From Rhododendron vialii (lineage: Eukaryota; Streptophyta; Magnoliopsida; Ericales; Ericaceae): a stretch of DNA of 64,000 nucleotides. Positions 48,101 to 60,236 of this stretch are shown piece after piece. Where the stretch lies: NCBI RefSeq assembly GCF_030253575.1, contig NC_080568.1, positions 31,213,001 to 31,277,000 of the forward strand, read 5' to 3'. Within the stretch, counting starts at the first letter, position 1. The number at the start of each line of letters is the position of its first letter. The position numbers were made by a program, and so were the translations under genes. The notes beneath the pieces were generated by a model. The model searched no databases. It was not told the origin of the DNA and was given only the letters and a program-made list of their open reading frames with translations.

Positions 48101-51100
48101 TTTAGCTTCCAAATTCTTGACCTGTCAAGTCATTTGACTTGACAATTGTTGGCTTAATTCCTACTTCCAAATCTACAGCCACAAGGTAAGTCCACTTTTC
48201 AGGTTTAGTGCCAAACAAGAGATTGAGAGCAGGAAATTTTCAGAATGGGGATGGTTGGGTCTTTATCCATTCTAGCATCCTTGGTTAGAATGGACCTGTG
48301 CTGTTAATGCAAGATGCAATCTTGTGATGCTTTGACAACATTATTAGTCTTTTTATTGTCAAATAGGCAGCCTACACACGAAGACATCATAAATATTGTC
48401 CACAGAACATATGAGAGAGATGGCATATCAAGGGATGAGGTGGAAAGCGTAGTGAACACATTTCCAAATCAAGGTATGTTAGGTTATATTTTTTGATAAG
48501 TGATGGTTGTATTATGACTTTTGATGATTTTTATGGTGATTTTAATTGTGGCACTGTCCGAGGTACTTTTTGATTCCTCGAAATGGGAGGATGCCAGGCC
48601 CCCTTTACACAAATAAACGCGTCACAAGTTCCATATAGGTTACTTTCCAGTACAATTGCGATCAAATTCATTAAAATTTCGTGGATATTGTCGTTTCTGC
48701 AAAACAAGTTTGCCTGTCATTATGGTGATTTTGCTTCATATTGGGACAATCATGTTTTGTGCTGCAAGTTGCATAATCTGCCATATGAAAGATATAATCG
48801 TACTCCATCCAACTCAATTGTCCCTCTCAACTATATTATTCATGTTTATTTTACTTGAACCTAAAATATGCTTCAGTCGTGTGGCAGAACATGTTTAGTA
48901 TCTCCAATGTAAAGAGTGGTTCTTGTCTCACGGTGTATGTTTCTACGTATGATATGGAGGCAATAACCTTTTTTCTTATTTCATTGTTTTCTCTATTGGG
49001 CAGCCTTGGATTTTTATGGAGCTCTTAGGTCCCGAACATATGACAGGTCAATCTCTAAGGTACCCATCATTATGGCTTCACTTATGACAGCCTTGGATGT
49101 TCATTGTTTTCACCTTATTGATTTACCTCTCTCTCATTGCATATGGCTTCACTTATGACAGCCTTGGATGTTCATTGTTTTCACCTTATTGATTTACCTC
49201 TCTCTCATTGCATCAGATAATCTAGACTTGTCAGGCTTTTTGGATTTCAGAACTTTCTAGTGATCTCTGTTCCAGTTTATTATCTGCGAGAGTTAATTAC
49301 GTACATCGGGAAGGAACCATTATTTATCTTTGCTAATAAACCATGTTTTGGGAGTCTGATCCGCCTGAGGTTTTTCCATGTGCGCGTTGGCCCAATGGCC
49401 CCAATCAATTGGGGAGTATTCATGTAGTCCACATCACATCACATGGACCCAATATACAATGAATGACCCCTATCCGCTTAAAAGGCTAAGCCTTGTTAGT
49501 TGTGAGCCATCCAACCGTATGTTAAGGTCCAACCCTTTTTCTATTTATTGGATGTGAGACTCAATCTTTCATACATGTTCCTATCAATCTCCCCCTCATG
49601 TCTCAACCTTGCATTGGGCCTAACTCCCCCTCGATTTGTTCCATTTGACTCCCCCTCAATTCTTGATCTATTATCATTCTCCAACACCGTGTCCGAACCC
49701 CGGCTTATTTACCGCACCCACTCCATCAACAGCCACCATACTCCACGAGAGCCACCTTGCAGCCGGACACCTTCTGCATGCACTATTTTTCTTGCTCCAT
49801 CAAGAGTTACAATGGATTTTCACCGCTCCTCCGAGAGTCTCCGTGCAAGCCCACGATTACCTATGCTTCCAGGAGAGCCCCCCCATAGATTGTCAGTTAC
49901 CACTTGTTGGGCTTCCAGGAGAGCCCCCCCATAGATTGTCAGATACCACTTGTTGGGAGTCTGGTCCGCCTAAGGTTTTTCCATATGCACGTTGGTCCAA
50001 TCCTTTGGAGAGTATCCACAGAGTCCACACCATATCACATGGACTCTATATATATTGAATGACCCATATCCACTTAAAAGGCTAAGCCTTGTAAGTGGTG
50101 AGCCATCCAAATGCATTTTTCTATTTATCGAATGTGGGACTCAATCTTTCACACATGTTTCGAACACACTGTTACCTGTTTCCAAACAAAGGTGTAGATT
50201 CTGTCAGTTTGCATATCTTTTGAGAATAGTTTATGGTCCAGCTGGTTGAACTTATAGCTGAACCTGCAAACAGGTTGCCCGGCCATCAAGTCCATGCATA
50301 ATTAGTGACAGTTAAAAAAGTAGTTTCACACATGCATACTTATGTAATCGTTACATGTCTGTTTAAAGGAATTTCTAATCTGCATGCCTTATCTTGAGCT
50401 AACAGGCAATATTTTTTGGTCATTGTATAATTTCTGCTATGATTACTTGGTTTCTTACTTTCTTTGTTTTCACTCCGAAACATGATTCTTTCCATATGGT
50501 CCTTACTCGATGGTGTAGTAGTAAATTGTGTTTGTTGAACTTCTTCTTGTTTGTAGTGGATCGACGATATTGGAGGTGTTGAAAATCTTGGAAATAAACT
50601 TCTCAATCGAAGAAAGGACGAAAAGCTTCCGGTATATGTGCCCCCAAAAGTAAGATCTCTTGCCTATTAAACCCTGATAGCTTTCTCTACAAAGCATCTG
50701 TTGTATGTACTGTCGACCATATACCATTGCCTATGAAAGTTGATTATTCTACCTCATATCATTATCAAACTTAGACCATTGTCTATTGAAGTTGATAATT
50801 CTACCTCTTATCATTAGCAAACTTGCATTTGAAATGACTAACTTTTCCATATCAGCTTCTCAGTATCTTGTTTTTTTCCCCAAAAGAAACTTTCTTTTCT
50901 TACATGCAAATTTGACATCACACCTTCTGTCACAAAATCAATATAATTAATTTGGTGCAATTTCTGGAAGAAATGGATCAGATACCGCTGTTGCAAACCC
51001 ATAGATACTTATAGGAGTATGGATAATGAGAAACAAACATTGAAAAAAGGTAGTGACCCTTTAGAGAAATTGTATGCATAGATACAACTGTACTATGGAA

Positions 51101-51382
51101 TATACTATCAACTTTCTACGCTTAAATACCTCTTTCTGCTGGATTTGGGAGCAAATGTACTTAGTTATCACTTTTAAAGAGTATGTTGGTGCCTTTTCTT
51201 TATTTTCTGATTAACTAGTTGAAATACGTGCTTCCATAATCACGTTGGATTTGGCTGTTGCATTTGGTGAACAGCAAACAATGGAAGCTTTACTTGAATC
51301 AGGCTATTCCCTTCTCAGAGAACAAAAGCTGATAATGGAGACTAAACTTTCAAAGGAGTACATGAAAAACATTGATGGCTAG
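42193..51382 (+). CDS. Rubisco activase-like chloroplast AAA+ protein
   Basis: Twelve exons join in frame: 42193-42538, 43103-43188, 44110-44119, 44616-44678, 45309-45422, 45790-45851, 47185-47239, 47472-47673, 48367-48473, 49004-49059, 50557-50649 and 51275-51382. The product is 433 aa. A Ser/Pro-rich transit peptide is followed by [20 protein letters not shown], typical of activases. Walker A is GGKGQGKS (172-179) and Walker B is LMINDIDAG (233-241). The sensor region contains [19 protein letters not shown]. The C-terminus is [10 protein letters not shown]. It matches the Arabidopsis At1g73110 class, which is a paralogue of true Rubisco activase; its substrate is not established. Exon 3 is a 10-nt microexon (GAT AAA GTG G) that is needed to keep the frame. 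Intron 10 contains a perfect 71-bp tandem duplication and a TRIM-like element. Confidence 0.92.
49071..49212 (+). repeat. Perfect 71-bp tandem duplication in activase-like intron 10
   Basis: Copies 49071-49141 and 49142-49212 are identical over 71 bases. They begin 12 bases after the exon 10 donor and do not alter the coding sequence. Confidence 0.9.
49344..50155 (-). mobile_element. TRIM-like non-coding LTR retrotransposon in activase-like intron 10
   Basis: Two direct repeats of about 232 and 205 bp (49344-49575 and 49951-50155) flank about 375 bp of non-coding DNA. Read on the minus strand, the LTR begins TGTGTGAAAGATTGAGTC and ends GACTCCCAACA, so it has TG...CA ends. Immediately inside is AGTGGTATCTGACAA, close to the initiator-Met tRNA primer-binding site, and before the other LTR lies a purine tract (gagggggagattgatagg). 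The primer-site segment is itself tandemly duplicated (46 bp: 49865-49910 and 49911-49956). Proline-rich open frames in it are not genes. No clear target duplication was identified. The LTRs differ noticeably, so the insertion is not recent. Confidence 0.7.
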
Positions 51383-54300
51383 CAATTACCTGTGACACCA
51401 CTGCATTGACATCTACTATAAATTGGTATGTTGCTATCTGCTGAGTAAATATTTTGGTATATGATCCCTGTACAATTGGTGTCATAAACAATAACTAATT
51501 TGGAGGGATGACACTTGCTCTTTTCTTTTTTGTAATTGGCATACTGAGTTATATTGGTCTGGTCATGTGTTGAGCAACCATGTATAGTTGTTAGAGAGAA
51601 CTTTCACGTAATATTCATGTGATAATTTCCCATGTGTGAAACCTTCCCGATTTCCATTGGAGATAATTGGGCTAGAGTCCAAAGTGTAGGCTTATTGAGC
51701 CTTCTAGTCTGGGCTATTCTTTTATCAGGCTTTGGATCCATCAGCCTTAACAGTTAATGCGGGCTTAGATCCTTTAATGGACCGAACCGCTCCTACTATA
51801 AAACGGTAAGTTTTTAAATGAGATTGGCCTCGTCTCTGTCTCTCTCGCTCTGATTAGGTTTGGGTCGCACCCTACGGTACCTTACCTTAGAGTAGGGTAG
51901 GGTATTCTAGGGTTTAGGCACTTTCATAGGATTTTAGGATGCATTTTCTATTATAGGGTAGGGCACCCTAAGGTAGGGTAGGGTAACCTAGCGTAGGGTA
52001 CCCTAGGGTTTAGGCACTGTCATAGGGGTTTAGGGTGCACTTTTCTATTATAGGATTTAGGGTTTTAGGCACTTTCATAAGGTTTAGGGTTTTAGACACT
52101 TTCATAGGGTATTTTTGGAAAAAAGGAGCCCAATGTCCTTGCGCCTGTATGGAAACTGTAGATGTCCTTATTGCATTATAAGTTACTATAGTATGGACTC
52201 CTGGCCAAAGCTCTCTTCCTATTGATGTGATACTTCTAGCCTTTGCCTTAGTGTCTTCAACTTAAAGAGTGCAAAAGGTGACTCAGATTGATTATGAACA
52301 ATTTAAACTAGGACTGTGCTTTTGTTGATGTTCAAAAATACATGAGATGAAGCTATATATCCTCCCTATAATAATAGTGACATTTGCCCAAACTAGATGG
52401 ATTAGTGGGAATGAAATTTCCGCGTAGTAAATGAACAAACATAGATTTGTTTTTGAACTTAGTTCTATTTCCTCATGTCAGCTAAAAAGAAGCTTTGATG
52501 AAGGCATACCAAAATTTCTTGTGTATCAAATTGCATTAAACGTACTCTAAAAGCATGAACCATCAACTCTACCTAAATTTCATGGATACCCTGTAGATAG
52601 ACTTAGCAATGCTAGATGATTTACGTCAACCAGTTGTCAAATAAGTCTAATGCATTCTGAAATGTGATGTGACCTATCAACACTGTCCTTTTAAGCAAAA
52701 GTTGTCTAGAGAGGGGAACTTTAGAAGTGGACTATGATGTAATTATGACAGTTCTTCACACATGGCATGCTTTTGAAATTTGAATTGTTTGCTTTTCTCC
52801 TGTTGATTGCACAACTCCGGAGATTATTAGTTACTATATGAGGGATCAAAGCTTAACTACAAAAATTTGGATACAAGCACTAATTATAAAGACCGCTCGT
52901 GCACTAATTATAAAGACCGCTCGAGCCCGCCCATTTTGTCTCGCCCTAAATGGAATGGCTCTCTTAGTTATGCTGTGCCCCGACCCGAGTCCCCACGTAA
53001 GTAAGGTCTTATTGCTGGCAATTTGATTAGGAAATGTATGAGTTTGTCATATTTGATTATTTTATTCGCAGCCGGTGTGTTAAAATTGAGACCAACTGGT
53101 GTGGTTCTTGTTGATCTGATTTAACAGCGACAGTTCATTGTGATTATGACTTGTTTGGAGGTTCTTTCTTGGTTTGAGGATTCCCCTTTCATTAGGCTTT
53201 TAGCTGTGTAAAGAGGGCTTCCTGGTTTGTCCTCCCATTGCGATGATTTACATTATACAGCCTGGTATAACACACAATATTCCCTTTCGTAACTACGCCA
53301 CAATGGCTCGTAAATGTAACTGAGTCATATAACATCGTAGATGTCACAAAATTTCAAAGCTTTTCTTATACAAGATATCATAATGGAAAACCATAATGGT
53401 CACGGCATGACGGCATAATCAGAAATCTCATGACAAAGACTATCGTTTTACGGCATAACATGGACCTCAAAATCTTGTAACTTTTCTTGTTTTACTTGGG
53501 CGGCTTGTGTTAAATATTTCTCCTTCATTAATTCCACTGTCCTTCAATATTGTTTTGTTAGGTATCACTAACTTCATACAAGCTCATGGCTTTGATGTGA
53601 CATCCAACAATGTTTTGCTTTACAATTTGGTGGTTACGTATCCCATCATCCCAAACGATGTATTTCGAGGATGCAGTATTTCTAGTCTGGGCCAACTGCA
53701 AAAAGTTGCAAGTCTGTCGACAGTTTCATAGGGCCTGAAAACATAAGAAGGAAAACAGTCATGATCAGGGTTTTAAATACTGTTATTTGCTTGTGTATCG
53801 GCCTATATGGTCCAGTACATGGCTATATCACCGATACCGTTACGTTTCCCAATATCGTGATTTAAGACCCTAGTCGTGATATATGCCTTTCAATTCTGTT
53901 ATTATCAATAGTAGACATATACTTGATAATTGTTGAAGTTGACAGTATCAGTTCCAAACTTCCAACTCCTATGATAAAGATTTGCCACCACCCGACTGAT
54001 AGTGTCCAAACCTATCATGTACCCATTGGAAAGCAGTCATTCAAGACTATGAATGGTAGCTTTAAAAGTCTTTCGTACATGAATTTTATCATCTATGCCT
54101 ATGATATACTATTTAGAAAGAGTGATGATACAGGAACCCAATTTTGATTTTGATTTTGAACAAGGGCAATTTCATTTCACAGCCCGGAGGTAATACAAGA
54201 TTCCATCGCAAAATACAAGAATGAAACAAAAATTAACAAAGTCTAGACACGGCTCCTGCTGCAAAAGCAGACCAACAAAAATGTTGGGCATAGGGCAAGT

Positions 54301-57041
54301 CAAAGGTTTGGCCGTGGAGGATCCCTAAGGGAAACCCGTCTTAGACCATAGGAATATGATCAACAGATGGAATCAGCTAACAATCCCACTGAGCTGCTAT
54401 CCAAAATGCAAATGCCGGCCGGCTCAGGACGCGAGAGAAACAAACGCAGACATTGTTTGGTATTTGTCCAAATCCTATGCGATTTGGTTATACTTATTGT
54501 TAGTTGGCATATTAAAAGTAGTGTCAAACGGTCTCTTAAGTAGTACAGTATTTGTTGAGGTTTGGACTCCTAAAACATTCTTAGTACTTAATAAAAAACT
54601 CTTAGAAAGGTTGCCCAAGACTGGCTAATCCGATTTGGAAAAACAAACCGACCCGTATTAATTAAAACTAATGACGGGGTAATGAGATCATAGTCACGAC
54701 GACTGTTTGGTATTGAGAAGCTTTCAGACTAGTAAACGTAATTACATAAGAATATTATGCCACACTTTGAAGACTTAACTATATTGCTAGTGGAATTTTG
54801 ACCAAAAGCCCCATCAAAGAAAAGATCCAACCAACCAAAAGCCCCATCAAAGAAAAGATCCAACCTTAGCCAAAACTGAGGTGTCAGGGGGGTATCCAAA
54901 GCGAAGGCTTATTGGCCAAGTGTTCTTGGCATCCCATTAACATCCTAATAAGTGTGGTTATTTATTGGATTAGTGAGCAAGGCCCACCATTTCTTGACAA
55001 TGACTATGTAATAATATTTTTGTAAAGGCATTTTAGTGCACGTACGAGACTTTCTAGTTCTAGGTGATGTGGGTGAGTTCCTCTCTCTGTCACATATAAT
55101 AATGTGGAGAGAAATTTTTGTTCGCGGTCACGAAGGTGTGCTTATTTCGAGTCCCGCTTTGATAATTCAAACCGCTCATTGTGTTTAGGTTTGTTTGTTA
55201 GGAGATTATGCAGAAATTAGTGGAACTGAATATCGGTAAGTTCTTGATCTAAAAATATGATTCTTGAGTTGAGAGTTTTAAAGAAAAAGATACTATATTT
55301 TTAGATCAAACACTTGCTAATATTTAATTGAGCTGAAATTTGATTGATCTCTGAACAAATGGATTTGCCAATATAAGCTTCATTTATTCGTTTCTCTATA
55401 AATTTTTTTTTTTTGCCAATCTGATAAAAATGAGCACAATTGATCATTGAAGAGGCACTGAATAAGAACACCCTTGCAGAGGGTCGGGTGAACAAAATTG
55501 CTCTTTATAATGTGCGTATATGAAATTGAGCGTGAGCGAGAACGTAAAAGCGTTTTTTGAAAGCATTATAAGCTACTAAATTTGCGAGAGCGAGGATTGC
55601 GAGTAGAAACAAATGATTAATTGGAAACGTCATTGTATTTAAAATGAAGAGATGAAAAATACAAGGACATATATATAGGTTCAATCGAAGTTTGTATCAA
55701 GAATAAATAAAATCTTCTAAATTCACTTTCAAATTGTAAAAATGATCCTCTCGTGAAGGACGGGAACTGAATAATTTATTTGTATTTTTTTTTTTGCTTA
55801 CTGTGCTAAAGAATTGCACTTGTATCTCTTGATAGCGAGTTTTCCCCTTGTGATATGGGCTCCTGCAGATTAGGTCACCGACTAATGGTTTTTTTTTTTT
55901 ACTATTTTTTGTCGGCTCTCAAAAAAATTCAATATGTTGATAATGTATGTCATGATTACTGCCTTTCAAAGCGGCGGCGGAGTCGGAATTTTGGTCCGAG
56001 AGGGACCAACTTAATTGACATATTTTTATCAACACGTACGTAAACTTAATATATCATAGAGTTCATACTTTTTCATCAGTATAAAACATTTATAAATTAG
56101 AATTATTCTAGCCTAATACAGGAAAAGTATATGAATCATTTTGTTTTAGAATTTATTTGAGTTACGAAAACATAAATCTATTACAAATTGTTTTTAAGTA
56201 GATTGGAAACAACATTACGCTTGATTAATTTTGAAGATACTCCTACATTTTAAAGGAATATTAATTTAAATATATTCCACTTGAATTGAATTTCTGAATC
56301 TGCAACAAATTACAATCCGCCTCCGCTCAATTTTTACCGCTCCGCTCCCTCCATACTACTCTCAATCTCACCGTTCAAAAGTGTTTTGAACGGTCCGGAC
56401 CATTGATTGCCGAAACGGAAGGAAAAATGTTGAACGGGGAAACTGAGCGGTGGGCGTTATACCTCTGATAATACTAGTATATGGTGATAATGGGAGTTGA
56501 AATTTTCATCCATCTCTGCCGGTGTCGGCAAATTCCGAAATTGAAATGAGTGTCGGTGGATTCAAGATTCTTCTTCCCCAGTCTTCTTCAACGCTTGCTT
56601 TGGAAAAAGGGGTGCTGCGATTTTATTAATAAAACAAAACACAAAAAATACAATTGAACGAACTCTGCACAATGATATTTTAGCATGTGGCATTTGATTA
56701 CTAGTCAAACCGCCCAAAGGCCACATGGTCACATTGTCCAAAGAACCCTTTTCTTTTTTTCTTTTTTTCTTTTTCAAGAAAACATAAATATATATCGATA
56801 ACTGAACTCATACAGAGCACACGGGTATATAGAAAAGGATTTTGATTTTTGCACCCCACTTTTTACTGATGATGCTCCATTTTGTTCATGAAATTACTAG
56901 TAATTTCACGTTAAAAGTGGAGCGCCATCAGTAAAAGATGGAACACGAAAATCAATTTCCTATAGAAAATACAAGAAATACGAAACCAAAATACAACATG
57001 AAAGAAATTTAAAAAAACAAAGCATTGGTGTGTGAACTCAC
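51383..57041. other. Gene-poor spacer 3' of the activase-like gene
   Basis: No convincing coding exon was found. Between about 51850 and 52110 there is a decayed tandem repeat of units such as agggtttaggcactttcatag, rich in tagggt and tttaggg. Small tandem duplications occur near 52876-52924 (24-bp unit with cactaattataaagaccgctcg) and 54801-54866 (33-bp unit with ccaaaagccccatcaaag). The rest is AT-rich, unassigned DNA. Confidence 0.5.
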
Positions 57042-57165
57042 AAAGCTGCTCGTTCCCATGGATGAAAAAGTCAAGATCTGCATCACATTGGAGTTCAGCC
57101 TCGTCGTGGTCGTGGTCGTAGCCGCAATGACCACACATTCTTGTGAAATTTGTACATTTACTCAT
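57042..57165 (-). CDS. Possible short exon or small protein, unrecognised (low support)
   Basis: A minus-strand frame from an ATG at 57165 reads MSKCTNFTRMCGHCGYDHDH and then an acidic stretch, with a possible donor (CTTT/gtgag) at 57042. The composition (CxxC, His/Asp alternation) is less random than most chance frames here. I found no partner exon, no promoter and no family. It may be a chance frame. Confidence 0.15.
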
Positions 57166-58128
57166 GATTCTTCACAACATTGAAAGTTACATTACATAAT
57201 TTGTGGAGCTTATAGAGTACCGACATGCCTCATGGCACACCCAAGAACATCTGCAATCCACCTGTCAAATTTTTACACCACATATGATGCTAGTTGACTT
57301 ATGGAGCATTTTGAAATAGTTTTTTTTTTTTTTAATCCGCAAATAGTGATTGTTAAGTAGTATGATATTTGATACTATTTGATTTACAAGTTTTATTATA
57401 GTGATTCTTACCTGTAAGTGTGCCAATTTTTTACTCGTATTATAGTTCTTACATGTAAGTGTGCTAATTAATTATTAAAGGTGGTAAATCCTATTTTTAA
57501 GGACTCTTCAAGTTTGAAATGAGATAAAGTGTTTATAATTTAGATGAGTAGTTTCAAGAGTTGTTGGAGGTGTGAACTAATTTAGATAAGTCACATAATG
57601 CGTATGCGCGTGCGTGAGCGTAAAAGTGTCTTTCAAAAACTGTTAGAAAAGTGAATAAATAAGAACAAAGCTTTCATTGATATGCATAAAAATATAGACA
57701 TAACATGTTTTGTATGGCCTACAAGACTTGTAAATAAATAAGAAAAACATGCTTAACAAGAAAATATAGACTAACTACGAAAGACGAATAATACCCTAAA
57801 CTAAAATGGGAAACACAATAATAAAACATAAAAAAATTGGTATCATAATATTTTCTAATATTATTCTAATGAAAACATTTCAAACTACTAAAATTTACGA
57901 AAGCGAAAATTGTGTACAAAAGTATAAAAAATAATTGAAAGCACGAACAAAAGATCATCTTGAAAAATTGCGCGGCTTAGGATGTAAAGACCTAGGTAGC
58001 TCCTTTCCAAATTGAGAAAACGGATTTTAAGGAATAGTTTTGAAATGCTCTAATAATGTTTCCTTCCTTTTTTTAATTTTTATACTTCGGAATATAATAA
58101 TGTTTCCTTCTGAAGCCAAGGTCCATAA
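57166..58128. other. AT-rich spacer, nothing identified
   Basis: No gene, repeat family or regulatory site could be supported. Confidence 0.4.
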
Positions 58129-58431
58129 GAGCATCTCCAGCCTTCACCCATATTTTTCCTCAAATTTGAGTCAAATTTTGGGTAAAAACCCATTTTGGAT
58201 AGACACATCTCCAACCATCAAACCCAAATTTTACACATCTCCCTCTTTCTCTCTCTCACTAACTAGCCGTTGGAGAAATGGGCCAAGGCAAAAGTTGTCT
58301 CAGATTTGGACAAAAAAATGGGTAAAACCCAAAATGGGAAAGGGTTTGGGTCAAAGATTGGAGAGAGATTTTGTGGTTTTTGTCCCATTTTTAATTTTGA
58401 GTCTTAAAATGGGTCAAGGCTGAAGATGCTC
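58129..58431. mobile_element. PIF/Harbinger (Tourist-like) MITE
   Basis: The left end gagcatctccagccttcacc and the reverse complement of the right end gagcatcttcagccttgacc form 22-bp inverted repeats with two mismatches. TAA lies outside both ends (58126-58128 and 58432-58434), the diagnostic target duplication. The interior is a further imperfect palindrome of gggtaaaacccattttg type. Confidence 0.75.
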
Positions 58432-58525
58432 TAACACCATCTTTTTTCTCGTCTGTTCTTCTCAAAAATTATTTTGCTCAAGAAGATTATGTTTCTTTCT
58501 CTCACATAAATGTGTGAACCTTGCT

Positions 58526-58901
58526 TAGGTGCATTCTTTTGGCCTTAACTTAAACTTAAAATAAGAATTTTGTCCTTATTTGAATTTTTTTCGCATTTGT
58601 TAGTTTTGCGCCAAATTTTTATCAGCTATGATTCGTCTCGACGAGAGGAATCGAAAAAGTAAAATTTCTTTACTTTTACCCAAATATTTTGAGAGATAAC
58701 CACTTTTTAGCGCAAAAAGTTTTTGCACTAAAAAATAGTTATTTCTCAAAATACTTGGATAAAAGTGAAATTTTTTTACTTTTCTCATTGAGACGAATTA
58801 ATAACCTACAAAAATTTAACGCAAAACTAACAAATGCGGAAAAATTAAAATAAGGACAAAGTTCTCATTTTAAGTTTAAATTAGGGCAAAAAAATGCACC
58901 C
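58526..58901. mobile_element. Long AT-rich foldback element
   Basis: A palindrome of about 376 bp. The outer arms are taggtgcattcttttggcct and, on the other strand, tgggtgcatttttttgccct. Further in, cgcatttgttagttttgcg pairs with cgcaaaactaacaaatgcg. The centre is a short gcgcaaaaagtttttgcac turn. A diverged relative lies at about 39020-39370, sharing the cgtctcgacgagag-type phrase. No coding capacity. Confidence 0.65.
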
Positions 58902-59002
58902 AAAAGTGTGTAACCCTAGCCTAGGTACTTTTGTGGTAGGGAAGAAGATTGCTCCAACTCCAAGCACAAAATACTGATCAAGTTCAAATTCTTTTCAGAA
59001 AT

Positions 59003-59366
59003 GCTACACACACATACAATCTGTGCACAATCATTGTGGGGCCCACCACGGGTTCCACACAAATCATCCGAGCCGTTCATTAAATGTAAAATATTTTTTC
59101 AAGGGTCCCCGTAAAAAATAATCTCAATCCGATACCTATAGATGCTCGATCCAATCGTATAACTTTTCATTATCCGAAAATCTGAATGAAAAGTTAGATG
59201 GTTGGATGAAGCACCTATAGGTATTGGATTGAGCTTATTTTTTACGGGGACCCTTGAAAAAATGTTTTACATTTAATGAACGGCTTGGATGATTTGTGTG
59301 GGACCCGTGGTGAGCCCCACAACGAAATCTGTGCACAATCTGTGCACAAAAATCTGTACCGGTAGC
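59003..59366. mobile_element. Foldback element, copy 1
   Basis: A near-complete palindrome of about 364 bp. The left arm contains aatctgtgcacaat, ggggcccaccacgggttcca, gagccgttcattaaatg and caagggtccccgtaaaaaat. The right arm contains the complements of each in reverse order, and the turn is attatccgaaaatctgaat. It is non-coding. Confidence 0.75.
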
Positions 59367-59623
59367 AGGACTCAATTCTTTTCTACCGTTATTATTTCTC
59401 CAACTGTGCTACTAGTACAGTAAGAGCTATATAGATAGCGTGTACAACAGACTTTTAGACCCGTCTCGGATCCAACAAAGATAATCAGAACCGCTCATTT
59501 TGTTCAAAATATTTTTTTAAAGGTCCCTGTAAAAAATTAGTTTCATTTGATATCGTGAAAGGCGTTTATGAAATTGCACGTAGCATTTCTGTTATTTCTC
59601 TGTATCTCTGTTTTCACTTACTA

Positions 59624-59990
59624 CTATACGGTAAATCTGTCCACACAGATAATCTGTGCACAGATTTTGTTGTGGGGCCCACCACGGGTTCCACACAAAC
59701 GATTCGAGCCGTTCATTAAATGTAAAACATTTCTTCTAGGGTTTTCGTAAAAAATCAGCTCAATCCAATACCTATATGTGCTTGATCTAATCATCTAATT
59801 TTTCATTATCCAAAAATCTGAATGAAAATTTAGATGATTGGATTGAGTATCTATAGGTATTAGATTAAGCTTTTTTTTACAAGGACCCCTGAAATAATAT
59901 TTTACATCTAATGAACGACTCGGATCATTTGTATGAGACTTGTGGTGCGCCTCACAACAAAATTCGTGCACAGATGTATGTGTGGTTAGC
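59624..59990. mobile_element. Foldback element, copy 2, adjacent to copy 1
   Basis: It has the same architecture and phrases as the element at 59003-59366 (ggggcccaccacgggttcca, gagccgttcattaaatg), but the arms are more diverged. A third, single-arm fragment lies between them at about 59440-59570. Boundaries are approximate. Confidence 0.65.
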
Positions 59991-60074
59991 ATCTTTCACT
60001 ACTACACGAGTCCACACCCGAACATGTACACAGAATTTCGTACAGAGAATTTGAACGGAAAGAAAGAAAAAATA

Positions 60075-60097
60075 TCTCTCTCTCTCTCTCTCTCTCT
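60075..60097. repeat. (TC)n microsatellite
   Basis: An uninterrupted TC tract about 1 kb upstream of the gene at 61085, just right of the second foldback element. Confidence 0.9.
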
Positions 60098-60230
60098 AAT
60101 AACGTTCAAAACCCATCGACCACTAATAACTCGACGCGTTGGAAGTCAAATACGTCCCCCCCGAGGAAAAAAAGAAGAAGCAGAGAGATAAAACTGAGGC
60201 ATCCCAAGGGAAACTCCATACAGTGCACGC

Positions 60231-60236
60231 CACGTG
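60231..60236. promoter_or_regulatory. G-box/ABRE-like CACGTG
   Basis: The context gccacgtgtc matches an ABRE/G-box core for bZIP or bHLH factors. It lies about 850 bases upstream of the gene starting at 61085. Use in vivo is unproven. Confidence 0.4.

Noticed and set aside
49548-50058. Overlapping proline-rich open frames of 128 and 140 codons
   Set aside because: They lie in the internal part and LTRs of a TRIM-like element within an intron and match no protein family.
51850-52110. Telomere or interstitial telomere array
   Set aside because: TTTAGGG units are isolated and not in head-to-tail runs.
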